Of a stretch of DNA of 64,000 nucleotides, positions 35,152-44,395 are shown piece after piece. The position numbers and the translations under genes are program-made. This DNA is from Micromonospora sp. WMMD1155 (GTDB taxonomy: Bacteria > Actinomycetota > Actinomycetes > Mycobacteriales > Micromonosporaceae), in contig NZ_CP120742.1 of the NCBI RefSeq assembly GCF_029581275.1, positions 2,330,501 through 2,394,500 of the forward strand, written 5' to 3'. Position 1 is the first letter of the stretch. The number at the start of each line of letters is the position of its first letter. The notes beneath the pieces were generated by a model. The model was given only the letters and a program-made list of their open reading frames with translations, searched no databases and was not told the origin of the DNA.

Positions 35152-35963
35152 CAGATGCTCACCTCGCCCACCCCGACGGTGGTCTGCAACCAGATCACGA
35201 AGCTCTGCCATCCGCCGGTGACCAGCGCCAGGCCGATCAGGATGAGCAGGGCGCCGCCGACCCGGGTGACCCAGCGGCTGTTGCGCCGGACGGCGCGGAA
35301 GACCCCGAGCAGGCGTTCGAAGCCCAGCCCGAAGACCACGAACGGTATCCCCAACCCGAGGCAGTACGCCACGGCGAGCACCACGGCGCGGTCACTCTGG
35401 CCGGAGGCGGTCGCCATCCCCATCACCGCGCCGAGCGTCGGGCCGGTGCAGGGCACCCAACTGAGTGCGAAGACCGCCCCGAAGACGGGTGCCCCGAGCA
35501 GCCCGGCCGAGGGCAGCCGGGAGATCCGGAACTCCCGTTGCAGGGCGGGGATCATCCCGAGGTAACCGAACCCGAGCACGACGATCAGCACGCCGACGGC
35601 GATTTCGAGCTGCCGCTCGTACTCGAAGAAGACCCGGCCGATGCCGGCGAACAGGATGGCGGTGGCGACGAAGACGACGGTGAAGCCGGCGATGAAGAGC
35701 AGCGTGCCGGCGAGCACCCGGCCCTTGACGGCGACCGTGGCGGCCCGCTCACGGACCGCGACGCCGCCGCCGGGAGCCGGGTCCGCCGGTGCCCGACGAC
35801 CTTCGAGGTCCGCCCCGGCCAGCCCGGTGACGTACGACAGGTAGCCCGGAACGAGCGGGAGCACGCACGGGGAGAGGAAGCTGACCAGACCGGCGAGCGC
35901 CGCCGCGCCGATGGCGAGCAGCAACGGCCCGTTCACGGCCAGGTTCCGGAAGGTCTCGCCCAT
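35151..35963 (-). CDS. ccdA: Thiol-disulfide carrier CcdA
   Basis: 270 aa, six transmembrane helices with the paired cysteines in LVSFLSPCVLPLVPGYLSYV and ALSWVPCTGPTLGAV. CcdA passes electrons across the membrane to keep the TlpA/ResA-type thioredoxin reduced, so that apocytochrome CxxCH sites can accept haem. Start at ATG 35963 overlaps the tlpA-type stop (ATGA). Central member of the cytochrome c maturation operon. Confidence 0.93.
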   Translation of the reverse strand: MGETFRNLAVNGPLLLAIGAAALAGLVSFLSPCVLPLVPGYLSYVTGLAGADLEGRRAPADPAPGGGVAVRERAATVAVKGRVLAGTLLFIAGFTVVFVATAILFAGIGRVFFEYERQLEIAVGVLIVVLGFGYLGMIPALQREFRISRLPSAGLLGAPVFGAVFALSWVPCTGPTLGAVMGMATASGQSDRAVVLAVAYCLGLGIPFVVFGLGFERLLGVFRAVRRNSRWVTRVGGALLILIGLALVTGGWQSFVIWLQTTVGVGEVSI

Positions 35964-36532
35964 CAGTTCGACGCCGGCTTCTCGGCCGCGATCCGCTCGA
36001 CGATCGGTTGCAGGCCCTCCTGCTTGACGGCGGCCCGGATCACCGACGCGATCCGCCCCTCCCGGTCGAGCACCACCGTCGCGGGGACGGTGTTCGGCGG
36101 GATGTCGAGGTCGAGTGCCAGGCGGCTGGCCGGGTCGAACAGGCTCGGATAGGTGACCCGCCCCTGCTCGAACGCCTTGGCCTTGTCCCGCGAATCCTGC
36201 ACGTTGATGCCGAGGAAGGTCACCCCGGAGCCCTTGGTGGCCTGGTAGACGGCTTCCAGGTCGTCCGCCTCCGCCCGACACGGCGCGCACCAGGAGCCCC
36301 AGAAGTTGACCACGACGACCTGGCCCCGGGCCTGGGTGACGTCATAGGTGCCGCCGAGCAGCAGCTCCCCGGCGAGCTTCGGAGGGGCCGAGCGCTGGTC
36401 CGGTGCGCACTCGAAGATCCCGTCGGTGGTGGTCGTGCAGGTCTTCTCCTGCCCCTTGGACGACGTGCAGCCGACCAACGCCACCGCGGCGACTCCCGCG
36501 AGCAGGCCGGCGGTCCACCTCCGGGCGTTCAT
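35963..36532 (-). CDS. TlpA/ResA-type thioredoxin lipoprotein
   Basis: 189 aa. Lipobox VALVGC (Cys22) tethers it outside the membrane. The thioredoxin domain has the active site W-C82-A-P-C85 (NFWGSWCAPCRAEADDL) and the cis-Pro region NTVPATVVLD. It reduces apocytochrome c cysteines using electrons from CcdA. A second cysteine pair (TCTTTTDGIFEC, C32 and C42) near the N-terminus is of unknown role. Overlaps its neighbours by 4 nt on both sides. Confidence 0.92.
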   Translation of the reverse strand: MNARRWTAGLLAGVAAVALVGCTSSKGQEKTCTTTTDGIFECAPDQRSAPPKLAGELLLGGTYDVTQARGQVVVVNFWGSWCAPCRAEADDLEAVYQATKGSGVTFLGINVQDSRDKAKAFEQGRVTYPSLFDPASRLALDLDIPPNTVPATVVLDREGRIASVIRAAVKQEGLQPIVERIAAEKPASN

Positions 36533-37179
36533 CAGGCCCCCTTGGCCGTCCGGGCGGTCGCGGAGAGGGCGATCAGGTGCGCGGCCGGCTCGCTGTAGCC
36601 GATGCCCACCACCTTCGCGCCGTCGAAGTGGAACGAGGTGAGGCTCGCCAGCCCGCACTGACGCTTGCGCGGGTCGTGCCAGAGCCGCTTGCGCTCGACG
36701 TGGCGGCGCAGGGTCCAGATCGGCAGCTGGTGCGACACCAGCACCGCCTCGCGGCCCTCGGCGGCGACCCGGGCGGCCTGCACGGCGGCGAACATCCGCT
36801 CGGCGATCACCCGGTACGCCTCGCCCCAGGAGGGGGTCACCGGATCGCGCAGCACCCACCAGTTGCGCGGGTCACGGAACGACCCGTCGCCCGGGGACAC
36901 CTTCTTGCCCTCGAACCAGTTCGCGCTCTCGATCAGCCGCTCGTCCACCCCGACCGGCAACCCGAACTGGGCGGCGATCGGCTCGGCGGTCTGCTGGGCG
37001 CGTTCCAGCGGGCTGGCCACCACGTGCACGATCTCCCGCTCGGCCAGGCCCTGCGCGGCGGCCTTCGCCATCTGCACACCCAGCTCGGAGAGGCGGAAAC
37101 CGGGCAACCGACCGTAGAGGATCTGATCCGGGTTGTGCACCTCGCCGTGCCGCAGCACGTGGACCACCGTCTTGCTCAC
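36532..37179 (-). CDS. Histidine phosphatase family protein
   Basis: 215 aa. Phosphoglycerate mutase-like fold: catalytic LRHGEVHNP at residues ~9-17, GRLPGFRLSELG, SPLERAQQTAEPIA, and second His in VLVSHQLPIW. The position between hemL and the thioredoxin gene is conserved in actinobacterial cytochrome c operons, but its substrate is unknown. GTG start 6 nt after the hemL stop; its stop overlaps the next ATG. Confidence 0.9.
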   Translation of the reverse strand: MSKTVVHVLRHGEVHNPDQILYGRLPGFRLSELGVQMAKAAAQGLAEREIVHVVASPLERAQQTAEPIAAQFGLPVGVDERLIESANWFEGKKVSPGDGSFRDPRNWWVLRDPVTPSWGEAYRVIAERMFAAVQAARVAAEGREAVLVSHQLPIWTLRRHVERKRLWHDPRKRQCGLASLTSFHFDGAKVVGIGYSEPAAHLIALSATARTAKGA

Positions 37180-37185
37180 CGTTGA

Positions 37186-38523
37186 CTACCCCCCGTGACC
37201 AGCCGCCGCCGCGGCGTTCGCCGCCGTCGGCAGCGCGTCGGCGATGTGCTCCAGAGCGGCGTCGTCCAGCGCCGCCGACACGAACCACGACTCGAACGCG
37301 CTCGGCGGCAGGTAGACGCCGGCGGCGAGCATCGCGTGGAAGAACGCCTTGAACGCCGGCACCTGCTGGGTGCGGGCGCTGTCGTAGTCGACCACGTCGG
37401 CGTCGGTGAAGAAGATCGAGAACATGCTGCCCGCGTACGACAGACGGTGCGGGACCCCGGCGGCGGCCAGCGCGTCGGAGGCCAGCTTGCCCACGACGGC
37501 GGCCGTGTCGTCGAGCTTGCGGTAGAGCGCGTCGTCGGCGAGCCGCAGCGTGGCCAGGCCCGCCGCGCAGGCCAGCGGGTTACCGGAGAGCGTGCCGGCC
37601 TGGTAGACCGGGCCGGCCGGCGCGAGTCGCGCCATGATGTCCGCCCGCCCGCCGAAGGCCGCGGCGGGCAGGCCACCACCCATGACCTTGCCGTACGTCC
37701 ACAGGTCCGCGTCGGAGGCGTCGAGGCCGTGCCACCCGGCGCGGGACACCCGGAACCCGGTCATCACCTCGTCCACGACGAGCAGGGCACCGTGGGCGTG
37801 GGCGATCCGGGCGAGCTGCTGGTTGAAGCCGTCGCGGGGAGCGACCACCCCCATGTTGCCGGCGGCCGCCTCGGTGATCACCGCCGCGATGTGCGGGCCC
37901 TCGGCGGCGAACGCCTCCTCGACGGCGCGGATGTCGTTGTACGGCAGCACGATCGTCTCGCCGGCCGCCGCGCCGGTCACGCCCGGCGAGTCGGGCAGAC
38001 CCAGCGTGGCCACGCCGGACCCGGCGGCGGCGAGCAGCGCGTCGACGTGCCCGTGGTAGCAACCGGCGAACTTGACGATCTTCGAGCGGCCGGTGTAGCC
38101 GCGGGCCAGCCGGATCGCCGACATGGTGGCCTCGGTGCCCGAGTTGACCAGGCGGACCTGCTCCATCGGGGTCCGGTCGACCAGCTCCGCGGCCAGCTCC
38201 ACCTCACCCGGGGTGGGAGTGCCGAAGCTGGTGCCCCGGGCGGCGGCGGCCTGCACGGCGTCCACCACCTCCGGGTGGGCGTGCCCGAGGATCAGCGGTC
38301 CCCAGGAACAGACCAGGTCGACGTAGCGGCGGCCGTCGGCGTCGTACAGCCACGGGCCCTCGCCACGGACCATGAAGCGTGGGGCACCACCGACCGCCTG
38401 GAAGGCACGCACGGGGGAGTTGACCCCGCCCGGCACGATGGCGCGGGCGCGGTCGAACAGGGCCTCGGAGGCCGGCGCAACGGCTGGGTAGCGGCCGGAT
38501 CCGGCGGGAAAGATGTCGGTCAC
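37186..38523 (-). CDS. hemL: Glutamate-1-semialdehyde 2,1-aminomutase
   Basis: 445 aa. Class III aminotransferase fold with the PLP lysine at K279 ([21 protein letters not shown]), N-terminal [16 protein letters not shown], and [16 protein letters not shown], all HemL hallmarks. Produces 5-aminolevulinate in the C5 haem pathway. Its place at the head of the cytochrome c maturation operon couples haem precursor supply to haem attachment. GTG start. Confidence 0.96.
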   Translation of the reverse strand: MTDIFPAGSGRYPAVAPASEALFDRARAIVPGGVNSPVRAFQAVGGAPRFMVRGEGPWLYDADGRRYVDLVCSWGPLILGHAHPEVVDAVQAAAARGTSFGTPTPGEVELAAELVDRTPMEQVRLVNSGTEATMSAIRLARGYTGRSKIVKFAGCYHGHVDALLAAAGSGVATLGLPDSPGVTGAAAGETIVLPYNDIRAVEEAFAAEGPHIAAVITEAAAGNMGVVAPRDGFNQQLARIAHAHGALLVVDEVMTGFRVSRAGWHGLDASDADLWTYGKVMGGGLPAAAFGGRADIMARLAPAGPVYQAGTLSGNPLACAAGLATLRLADDALYRKLDDTAAVVGKLASDALAAAGVPHRLSYAGSMFSIFFTDADVVDYDSARTQQVPAFKAFFHAMLAAGVYLPPSAFESWFVSAALDDAALEHIADALPTAANAAAAAGHGG

Positions 38524-38808
38524 GATGCCGCCATTGTGTCAGCGGCGAACGGCTCACCAGCAGCCACCCCGCGACGGGGTTACCCGGCTCACCCACAGCC
38601 GGTGCCCGTCGGCGGCGCCGACACCGGGCGTTCCGCCTGGGCGGCGATGGCTCACGGCTGGCGCGGCGACCTCTCGCGGCCTGGGCGGCGAGGGCCTGCG
38701 GCCTGGACAGCCACGGCCCCGGCCTCGGCGGCGAGCGCTCCCGGCCTGCCCGCCGACGGTTCACGGCCTCGACAGGCCGGACCGGTCGGATCGCGCTAGG
38801 CTGACCGG

Positions 38809-39144
38809 GTGGATCGTGCCGAACTGTCCATCACGCTACACCGGACGGGCGACGAAGCTGTGCTTCGCCTGGCCGGTGAGATCGACATGCTCACGGCGGC
38901 CCAGCTCTCCACCGTCGTCAACGAGGTGCTGGCCGACCCGCCGCCGCGGATCGTGCTCGACCTCGGCGGTGTCACCTTCTGCGACTCGCAGGGCCTGGGC
39001 ACCCTCGTCGTGCTCAGCCGCAAGGCCAGCCACGCCCAGAGCCTGCTGATGCTGACCCACGTGGGCGACTTCCTCATCCGGGTCCTGGACATCACCGGGC
39101 TCCGCAGCGCCCTGATGATCCGCAACGACCAGCCCACCGGCTGA
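38809..39144 (+). CDS. STAS anti-sigma factor antagonist
   Basis: 111 aa. STAS domain with phospho-acceptor S60 in TFCDSQGLGTLVVLSR. RsbV/SpoIIAA-like proteins bind an RsbW-type kinase when unphosphorylated, releasing a sigma factor. A TAGGCT hexamer 6 nt before the GTG indicates a leaderless transcript. It converges with the response-regulator gene. The cognate kinase may be the ATPase-GAF-SpoIIE protein at 44.4 kb. Confidence 0.92.
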   Translation: MDRAELSITLHRTGDEAVLRLAGEIDMLTAAQLSTVVNEVLADPPPRIVLDLGGVTFCDSQGLGTLVVLSRKASHAQSLLMLTHVGDFLIRVLDITGLRSALMIRNDQPTG

Positions 39145-39157
39145 CCCACCCGCCGCG

Positions 39158-39712
39158 TCAGGCGGTGTTGCCCCAGCGGGCCTGCTCCAACATCTCCACC
39201 GCGCGGTCCCGGGCCTCGGCGTCGTCGGAGCGCAGCAGTGTCGTCGCCTCGTCGACCGCGTCGGTGAGCCTCCGCCACTGCGTGTCACGCTCCCGGACGA
39301 GGTCCGACTGGGCGGCCAACTGCCGGGTCTTCACCCACAGCTCGACGAAGACCGACACCTTGGCCCGGAGCACCCACGGGTCGAACGGCTTGGTCAGGTA
39401 GTCCACCGCGCCCACCTGGTAACCCCGCAGGGCGAGCTGGGCGTCCCGGTCGGCAGCGGTCAGGAAGATGATCGGCACGTGCCTGGTCCGCTCGCGGCGC
39501 TTGATGTGACTCGCCGTCTCGAAGCCGTCCATGTCCGGCATCTGCGCGTCCAGCAGGATCACCGCGAAGTCGTCCACCAGGAGTTGCTTGAGCGCCGCCT
39601 CGCCACTCTCCACCGCGACGGACTGCACCGGCAGGCCCTGGAGGATGGCCTCCAGGGCCGTCAGATTCTGCCGCCGGTCGTCCACGAGCAGCGCCTTGGC
39701 CATCTGGGTCAC
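39158..39712 (-). CDS. Response regulator (REC) with helical output
   Basis: 184 aa. REC domain ~residues 5-125: acidic pair in LLVDDRRQN, phospho-Asp in VILLDAQMPDMDG, Thr in FLTAADR and Lys in YLTKPFDP. A coiled-coil tail follows (LRAKVSVFVELWVKTRQLAAQSDLVRERDTQWRR), with no DNA-binding domain. The GTG overlaps the hybrid kinase stop (GTGA), so it is co-translated with the kinase and likely accepts its phosphate. The output partner is unknown. Confidence 0.9.
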   Translation of the reverse strand: MTQMAKALLVDDRRQNLTALEAILQGLPVQSVAVESGEAALKQLLVDDFAVILLDAQMPDMDGFETASHIKRRERTRHVPIIFLTAADRDAQLALRGYQVGAVDYLTKPFDPWVLRAKVSVFVELWVKTRQLAAQSDLVRERDTQWRRLTDAVDEATTLLRSDDAEARDRAVEMLEQARWGNTA

Positions 39713-42700
39713 GAAGTCTCCTCGGTGCGGCTGCCGTTGATCCAGGACGACATCAACTCGATCAGATCGTCCAGGTCGACCGGCTTGGTGATGTAGTCGC
39801 TGCCCCCGGCAGCGAGCGCCGACTCGCGATCACCAGGCATGGCCTTCGCGGTCAGGAAGACCACCGGCAGGTCGGCGAAGCGGTGGTTGCGACGGATCTG
39901 GCGGGTGGTCTCGTAACCGTCCTGGTCGGGCATCATGGCGTCCATCAGCACGATGTCCACCTCCGGATGCTCGGCCAGCAGGCGGACGCCGTCCGCCCCG
40001 TTGTCCGAGTACAGCACGGTCATCCCGTGCAGTTCCAACGCGCTGGTCAAGGCGAAGACGTTCCGGACGTCGTCGTCCACGATCAGGACGGTGGCACCGT
40101 CCAGTTGACGGGTGGCCGGTGCCTCCGGCCGCTCCGGCAGCAGCTCCAGCGGCGGCATGAGCAGCGACGACGGCAGGCCGGCGCGCTGCGGAGACGGCGG
40201 CTGGGGCGCGACCACCGCGTCCGGAGCCAGCACCTGCGGCACGAACAGGGTGAACGTCGAACCCTGACCGGGCGCCGACGACACGGTGATGGTGCCGCCG
40301 ATCAGCCGGGCCAGGTCGCGGCTGATCGACAGACCCAGACCGGTGCCGCCGTAGCGGCGACTGGTCGTGCCGTCCGCCTGCTGGAACGCCTCGAAGATGA
40401 TCGACAACTTGTCGTCGGAGATGCCGATCCCGGTGTCGATCACGGTGAACGCGATCACCTGCTGGGCGTTGGTCAGCGCCGGCACGTCGAACACCGCGTT
40501 CTCCGCCGCCGGAGCGATCCGCAGCGTCACCGCGCCGTTGTCGGTGAACTTCACCGCGTTGGAGAGCAGGTTGCGCAGGATCTGCTGCAACCGCTGCGCG
40601 TCCGTCACCAGCGCCGGCGGCAGATCCTTGCTCACCCGCACCTGGAAGTCCAGGTTCTTCTCCTCGGCCTGCGGCGCGAACGCCTGCTCGACGAAGCCGC
40701 GCAGTTCGGTGAAGCGGATCTCGGTCGGCTCGACGTCCATCCGACCCGCCTCGATCTTGGACAGGTCGAGGATGTCATCGATCAGGCGCAGCAGGTCGGA
40801 GCCGGACCCGTGGATGGTCCGGGCGAACTCGATCTGCTTCGGGCTGAGGTTCTGCTCCGAGTTCTCCGCGAGCAGACGGGCCAGCAGCAGCAACGAGTTC
40901 AGCGGCGTACGCAGCTCGTGGCTCATGTTGGCCAGGAACTCCGACTTGTACGCCGAGGCCCGGGTCAACTGCTGCGCCTTCTCCTCCAGGCCCAGCCGCG
41001 CCAGCTCGATCTCCCGGTTCTTCGTCTCGATGTTGCCCTTCTGCTCGGACAGCAGAGTGGCCTTCTCCTCCAGCTCGGCGTTGGTGCGCTGCAACTCCGC
41101 CGACTGCTCCTGCATCTCGTGCGCCAGGCGCTGCGACTGGGCCAGCAACTCCTCCGTACGCCGGTTGGCCTGGATGGTGTTGACGGCGATGCCGATGGTG
41201 AGCACCAACCGCTCCAGGAACGCGAGGTGCAGCTCGGAGAACGCCGACACGCTGGCGAACTCGATCACCCCGAGCAGCTCGCCCTCGAACAGCACGGGGA
41301 GCACCACCAGGTCCGACGGAGGTGTCTCGGCCAGACCGGACCGCAGGGTGAGCCGGCTGTTCGGGGAGGCGCTGACCCGGATCGTGCGGCGGGACAACGC
41401 GGTCTGCCCGACCAGCCCCTCACCCGGCCCGAAGGTGACGTCGGTGCCCCGCGCCACGTACCCGTAGGAGGAGGTCAGCCGCAGCCGCATGCTGCCGTCG
41501 GTGTCGTCGGCCAGGAAGAAGGCGCCGAGCTGGGCGTCGACCAGCGGCGTCACCTCCGTCATGATCATGCGGCAGACCTCGCCGAGGTCGCGCTGGCCCT
41601 GCAACAGGCCACCGATGCGGGCCAGGTTGGAGTCCAGCCAGCCCTGCTCGGCGTTCTTCTTGGTCGTCTCCCGGAGGGTGACGATCATCTGGTTGATGTT
41701 GTCCTTCAGCTCGGCGACCTCGCCCTGCGCCTTGACCGCGATCCGCTGGGTCAGGTCACCCCTGGTCACCGAGGTGGACACCTGGGCGATGGCCCGCAGC
41801 TGCGTGGTCAACGTCGAGGCGAGCTGGTTGACGTTCTCGGTGAGGTCCCGCCAGGTGCCGGAGACGCCCTTGACCTGCGCCTGACCGCCCAGCTTGCCCT
41901 CGATGCCGACCTCGCGGGCCACCCGGGTCACCTCGTCGGCGAACGACGACAACTGGTCGACCATCGTGTTGACAGTGGACTTCAGCTCCAGGATCTCGCC
42001 CTGCGCATCCACCGTGATCTTCTGGCTCAGGTCGCCCTTCGCCACCGCCGTGGTCACCGACGCGATGTTGCGGACCTGACTGGTCAGGTTCGACGCCATC
42101 GAGTTCACGTTGTCGGTCAGGTCCCGCCAGGTGCCGGAAACGCCCTTCACCTGCGCCTGGCCACCCAGCTTGCCCTCGGTGCCCACCTCGCGGGCCACCC
42201 GGGTCACCTCGTCGGCGAACGACGACAACTGGTCCACCATCGTGTTGACGGTCGACTTCAGCTCCAGGATCTCGCCCCGCGCGTCCACCGTGATCTTCTG
42301 CGACAGGTCACCCTTGGCGACCGCGGTGGAGACCTGGGCGATGTTGCGGACCTGGGCGGTCAGGTTCGACGCCATCGAGTTCACGTTGTCGGTCAGGTCC
42401 CGCCACGTGCCGGCGACACCGCGCACCTGGGCCTGACCACCCAGCTTGCCCTCGGTGCCCACCTCGCGGGCCACCCGGGTCACCTCGTCGGCGAACGACG
42501 ACAACTGGTCCACCATCGTGTTGACGGTCGACTTCAGCTCCAGGATCTCGCCCCGCGCGTCCACCGTGATCTTCTGCGACAGGTCACCCTTCGCCACCGC
42601 CGTGGTCACCGACGCGATGTTGCGGACCTGACTGGTCAGGTTCGACGCCATCGAGTTCACGTTGTCGGTGAGGTCGCGCCACGTACCGCTGACGCCCTTG

Positions 42701-44076
42701 ACCTGCGCCTGCCCGCCCAGGTTGCCCTCGGTGCCCACCTCACGGGCCACCCGGGTCACCTCGTCGGCGAACGACGACAACTGGTCCACCATCGTGTTGA
42801 CGGTGTTCTTCAACTCCAGGATCTCGCCCTGGGCATCCACCGTGATCTTCTGCGACAGGTCACCCTTCGCCACCGCCGTGGAGACCTGGGAGATGTTGCG
42901 GACCTGGCTGGTCAGGTTGCCGGCGAGCTGGTTGACGTTCTCGGTGAGGTCCCGCCAGGTGCCGGACACGCCCCGCACCTGAGCCTGACCGCCCAGCTTG
43001 CCCTCGATGCCCACCTCACGCGCGACCCGGGTCACCTCGTCGGCGAACGACGACAACTGGTCCACCATCGTGTTGACGGTGTCCTTCAGCTCCAGGATCT
43101 CGCCCTGCGCCGCCACGGTGATCTTCTGCGACAGGTCACCGCGCGCCACCGCCGTCGAGACCTGCGCGATGTTGCGGACCTGGGCGGTCAGGTTCGACGC
43201 CATCGAGTTGACGCTGTCGGTCAGGTCCTTCCAGGTGCCCGCCACGTTCGGCACCTCGGCCTGACCACCGAGCTTGCCCTCGGTGCCCACCTCGCGGGCC
43301 ACCCGGGTCACCTGCTCGGCGAACAGCCGCAGCGTGTCGGTGAGGTAGTTCATCGTGGCGGCCAGCTCGGCCACCTCGCCGCGCGCGCCGACAGTGATCT
43401 TCTGCGACAGGTCGCCCTTGGCCACCGCCGTCGCCACCTGCGAGATCGACCGCACCTGGCCGGTCAGGTTCGACGCCATGGTGTTCACCGAGTCGGTGAG
43501 GTCCTTCCAGGTGCCGGCGACACCCCGCACGTCCGCCTGACCGCCCAGCTTGCCCTCGGTGCCCACCTCACGGGCCACCCGGGTCACCTCATTGGAGAAC
43601 GAGGACAACTGGTCGACCATCGTGTTCACGGTGCGCCCGATGCGCAGGTACTCACCGCGCAGCGGCCGACCGTCGATCTCCAACGCCATGTGCTGCGACA
43701 GGTCGCCGTCGGCCACCGCCACGATGACCCGGGCGATCTCGGTGGTCGGTCGGCCCAGGTCGTCGATCAGCGAGTTGATCGCCCGCTGCCCCTCCGCCCA
43801 GGATCCGTCCAGCCCTTCGTCGTCGAGCCGCTCGGTGAGCCGGCCGTCGCGACCGACGATGCGGCTGATCCGCCGCAGGTCCAGGTACTGCCGCTCCTGG
43901 AGCGAGACCACCTCGTTGAAGGCGTCCGCCACCTCACCGGCCGCGCCGGCGCGGCGGGGAAGCCGGACCTTCAGGTCGCCGCGACCGATCCGTCGCAGTG
44001 CCTCGGTCAACTCACCGAGGAGCGCCTCGTGGTCGGGCGCGGACGGATCCGCCACCGACTGCTTCGCCGTGGTCAT
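39709..44076 (-). CDS. Soluble hybrid histidine kinase, HAMP-repeat type
   Basis: 1455 aa with no transmembrane segment. Residues 1-163 hold HAMP-like segments. Residues 164-807 are seven tandem 92-residue units ([17 protein letters not shown] through [14 protein letters not shown]), a poly-HAMP array. Then a GAF domain (~820-965), a coiled coil, HisKA with H1053 ([14 protein letters not shown]), a HATPase domain with DTGIGIS and GGTGLGLS, and a C-terminal REC (phospho-Asp in [12 protein letters not shown], ~1379). The layout resembles group III (Nik1/Os1-type) hybrid kinases of fungi, which sense osmotic or envelope stress through HAMP repeats. Start: tandem ATGs at 44079 and 44076 with GAGG upstream. 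Confidence 0.92.
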   Translation of the reverse strand: MTTAKQSVADPSAPDHEALLGELTEALRRIGRGDLKVRLPRRAGAAGEVADAFNEVVSLQERQYLDLRRISRIVGRDGRLTERLDDEGLDGSWAEGQRAINSLIDDLGRPTTEIARVIVAVADGDLSQHMALEIDGRPLRGEYLRIGRTVNTMVDQLSSFSNEVTRVAREVGTEGKLGGQADVRGVAGTWKDLTDSVNTMASNLTGQVRSISQVATAVAKGDLSQKITVGARGEVAELAATMNYLTDTLRLFAEQVTRVAREVGTEGKLGGQAEVPNVAGTWKDLTDSVNSMASNLTAQVRNIAQVSTAVARGDLSQKITVAAQGEILELKDTVNTMVDQLSSFADEVTRVAREVGIEGKLGGQAQVRGVSGTWRDLTENVNQLAGNLTSQVRNISQVSTAVAKGDLSQKITVDAQGEILELKNTVNTMVDQLSSFADEVTRVAREVGTEGNLGGQAQVKGVSGTWRDLTDNVNSMASNLTSQVRNIASVTTAVAKGDLSQKITVDARGEILELKSTVNTMVDQLSSFADEVTRVAREVGTEGKLGGQAQVRGVAGTWRDLTDNVNSMASNLTAQVRNIAQVSTAVAKGDLSQKITVDARGEILELKSTVNTMVDQLSSFADEVTRVAREVGTEGKLGGQAQVKGVSGTWRDLTDNVNSMASNLTSQVRNIASVTTAVAKGDLSQKITVDAQGEILELKSTVNTMVDQLSSFADEVTRVAREVGIEGKLGGQAQVKGVSGTWRDLTENVNQLASTLTTQLRAIAQVSTSVTRGDLTQRIAVKAQGEVAELKDNINQMIVTLRETTKKNAEQGWLDSNLARIGGLLQGQRDLGEVCRMIMTEVTPLVDAQLGAFFLADDTDGSMRLRLTSSYGYVARGTDVTFGPGEGLVGQTALSRRTIRVSASPNSRLTLRSGLAETPPSDLVVLPVLFEGELLGVIEFASVSAFSELHLAFLERLVLTIGIAVNTIQANRRTEELLAQSQRLAHEMQEQSAELQRTNAELEEKATLLSEQKGNIETKNREIELARLGLEEKAQQLTRASAYKSEFLANMSHELRTPLNSLLLLARLLAENSEQNLSPKQIEFARTIHGSGSDLLRLIDDILDLSKIEAGRMDVEPTEIRFTELRGFVEQAFAPQAEEKNLDFQVRVSKDLPPALVTDAQRLQQILRNLLSNAVKFTDNGAVTLRIAPAAENAVFDVPALTNAQQVIAFTVIDTGIGISDDKLSIIFEAFQQADGTTSRRYGGTGLGLSISRDLARLIGGTITVSSAPGQGSTFTLFVPQVLAPDAVVAPQPPSPQRAGLPSSLLMPPLELLPERPEAPATRQLDGATVLIVDDDVRNVFALTSALELHGMTVLYSDNGADGVRLLAEHPEVDIVLMDAMMPDQDGYETTRQIRRNHRFADLPVVFLTAKAMPGDRESALAAGGSDYITKPVDLDDLIELMSSWINGSRTEETS
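41656..43587 (-). repeat. Seven 276-bp repeats inside kinase gene
   Basis: Seven consecutive in-frame units of 276 bp (92 codons) with no gaps. Units 3-6 are nearly identical over long stretches, for example the same wording around CGAACGACGACAACTGGTC recurs every 276 bp. Recombination between units would change HAMP number while keeping the frame. Confidence 0.92.
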
Positions 44077-44395
44077 CATTCCTCGCTCAACTCGGGGGCA
44101 CCGGTCCGTGCGGACACACCGGCACCCCATATTGTGCCCGCGCGAGCCGTAGTGCCAGGGTGCGCGACCCGCCAGGTGGCCGGGATCGCCATCGGGACCG
44201 CCTCGACGACGCTGGATCGGGCACGGCCCACCGCAGACCTCGCAGAGGTGACCGACGGGCCCGGAATGCCTGTTCCGTACGGGCGCTCACGCCGAGGCGC
44301 AGTCCGGACACGGCTCGGTTGCTCTCTTGGCCCGCGCAAGGCTCGCGAGGGTGATCGGCTTGGCACCCGGCAGGGGGACGGTAGAGGATACGGGG
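44077..44395. other. Divergent intergenic region, kinase and SpoIIE genes
   Basis: 319 nt without a gene. On the minus strand TGGCAC (44157-44152) and CAATAT (44134-44129) are 17 bp apart and could be the promoter of the hybrid kinase. On the plus strand I see no clear promoter. No riboswitch or repeat is visible. Confidence 0.4.
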
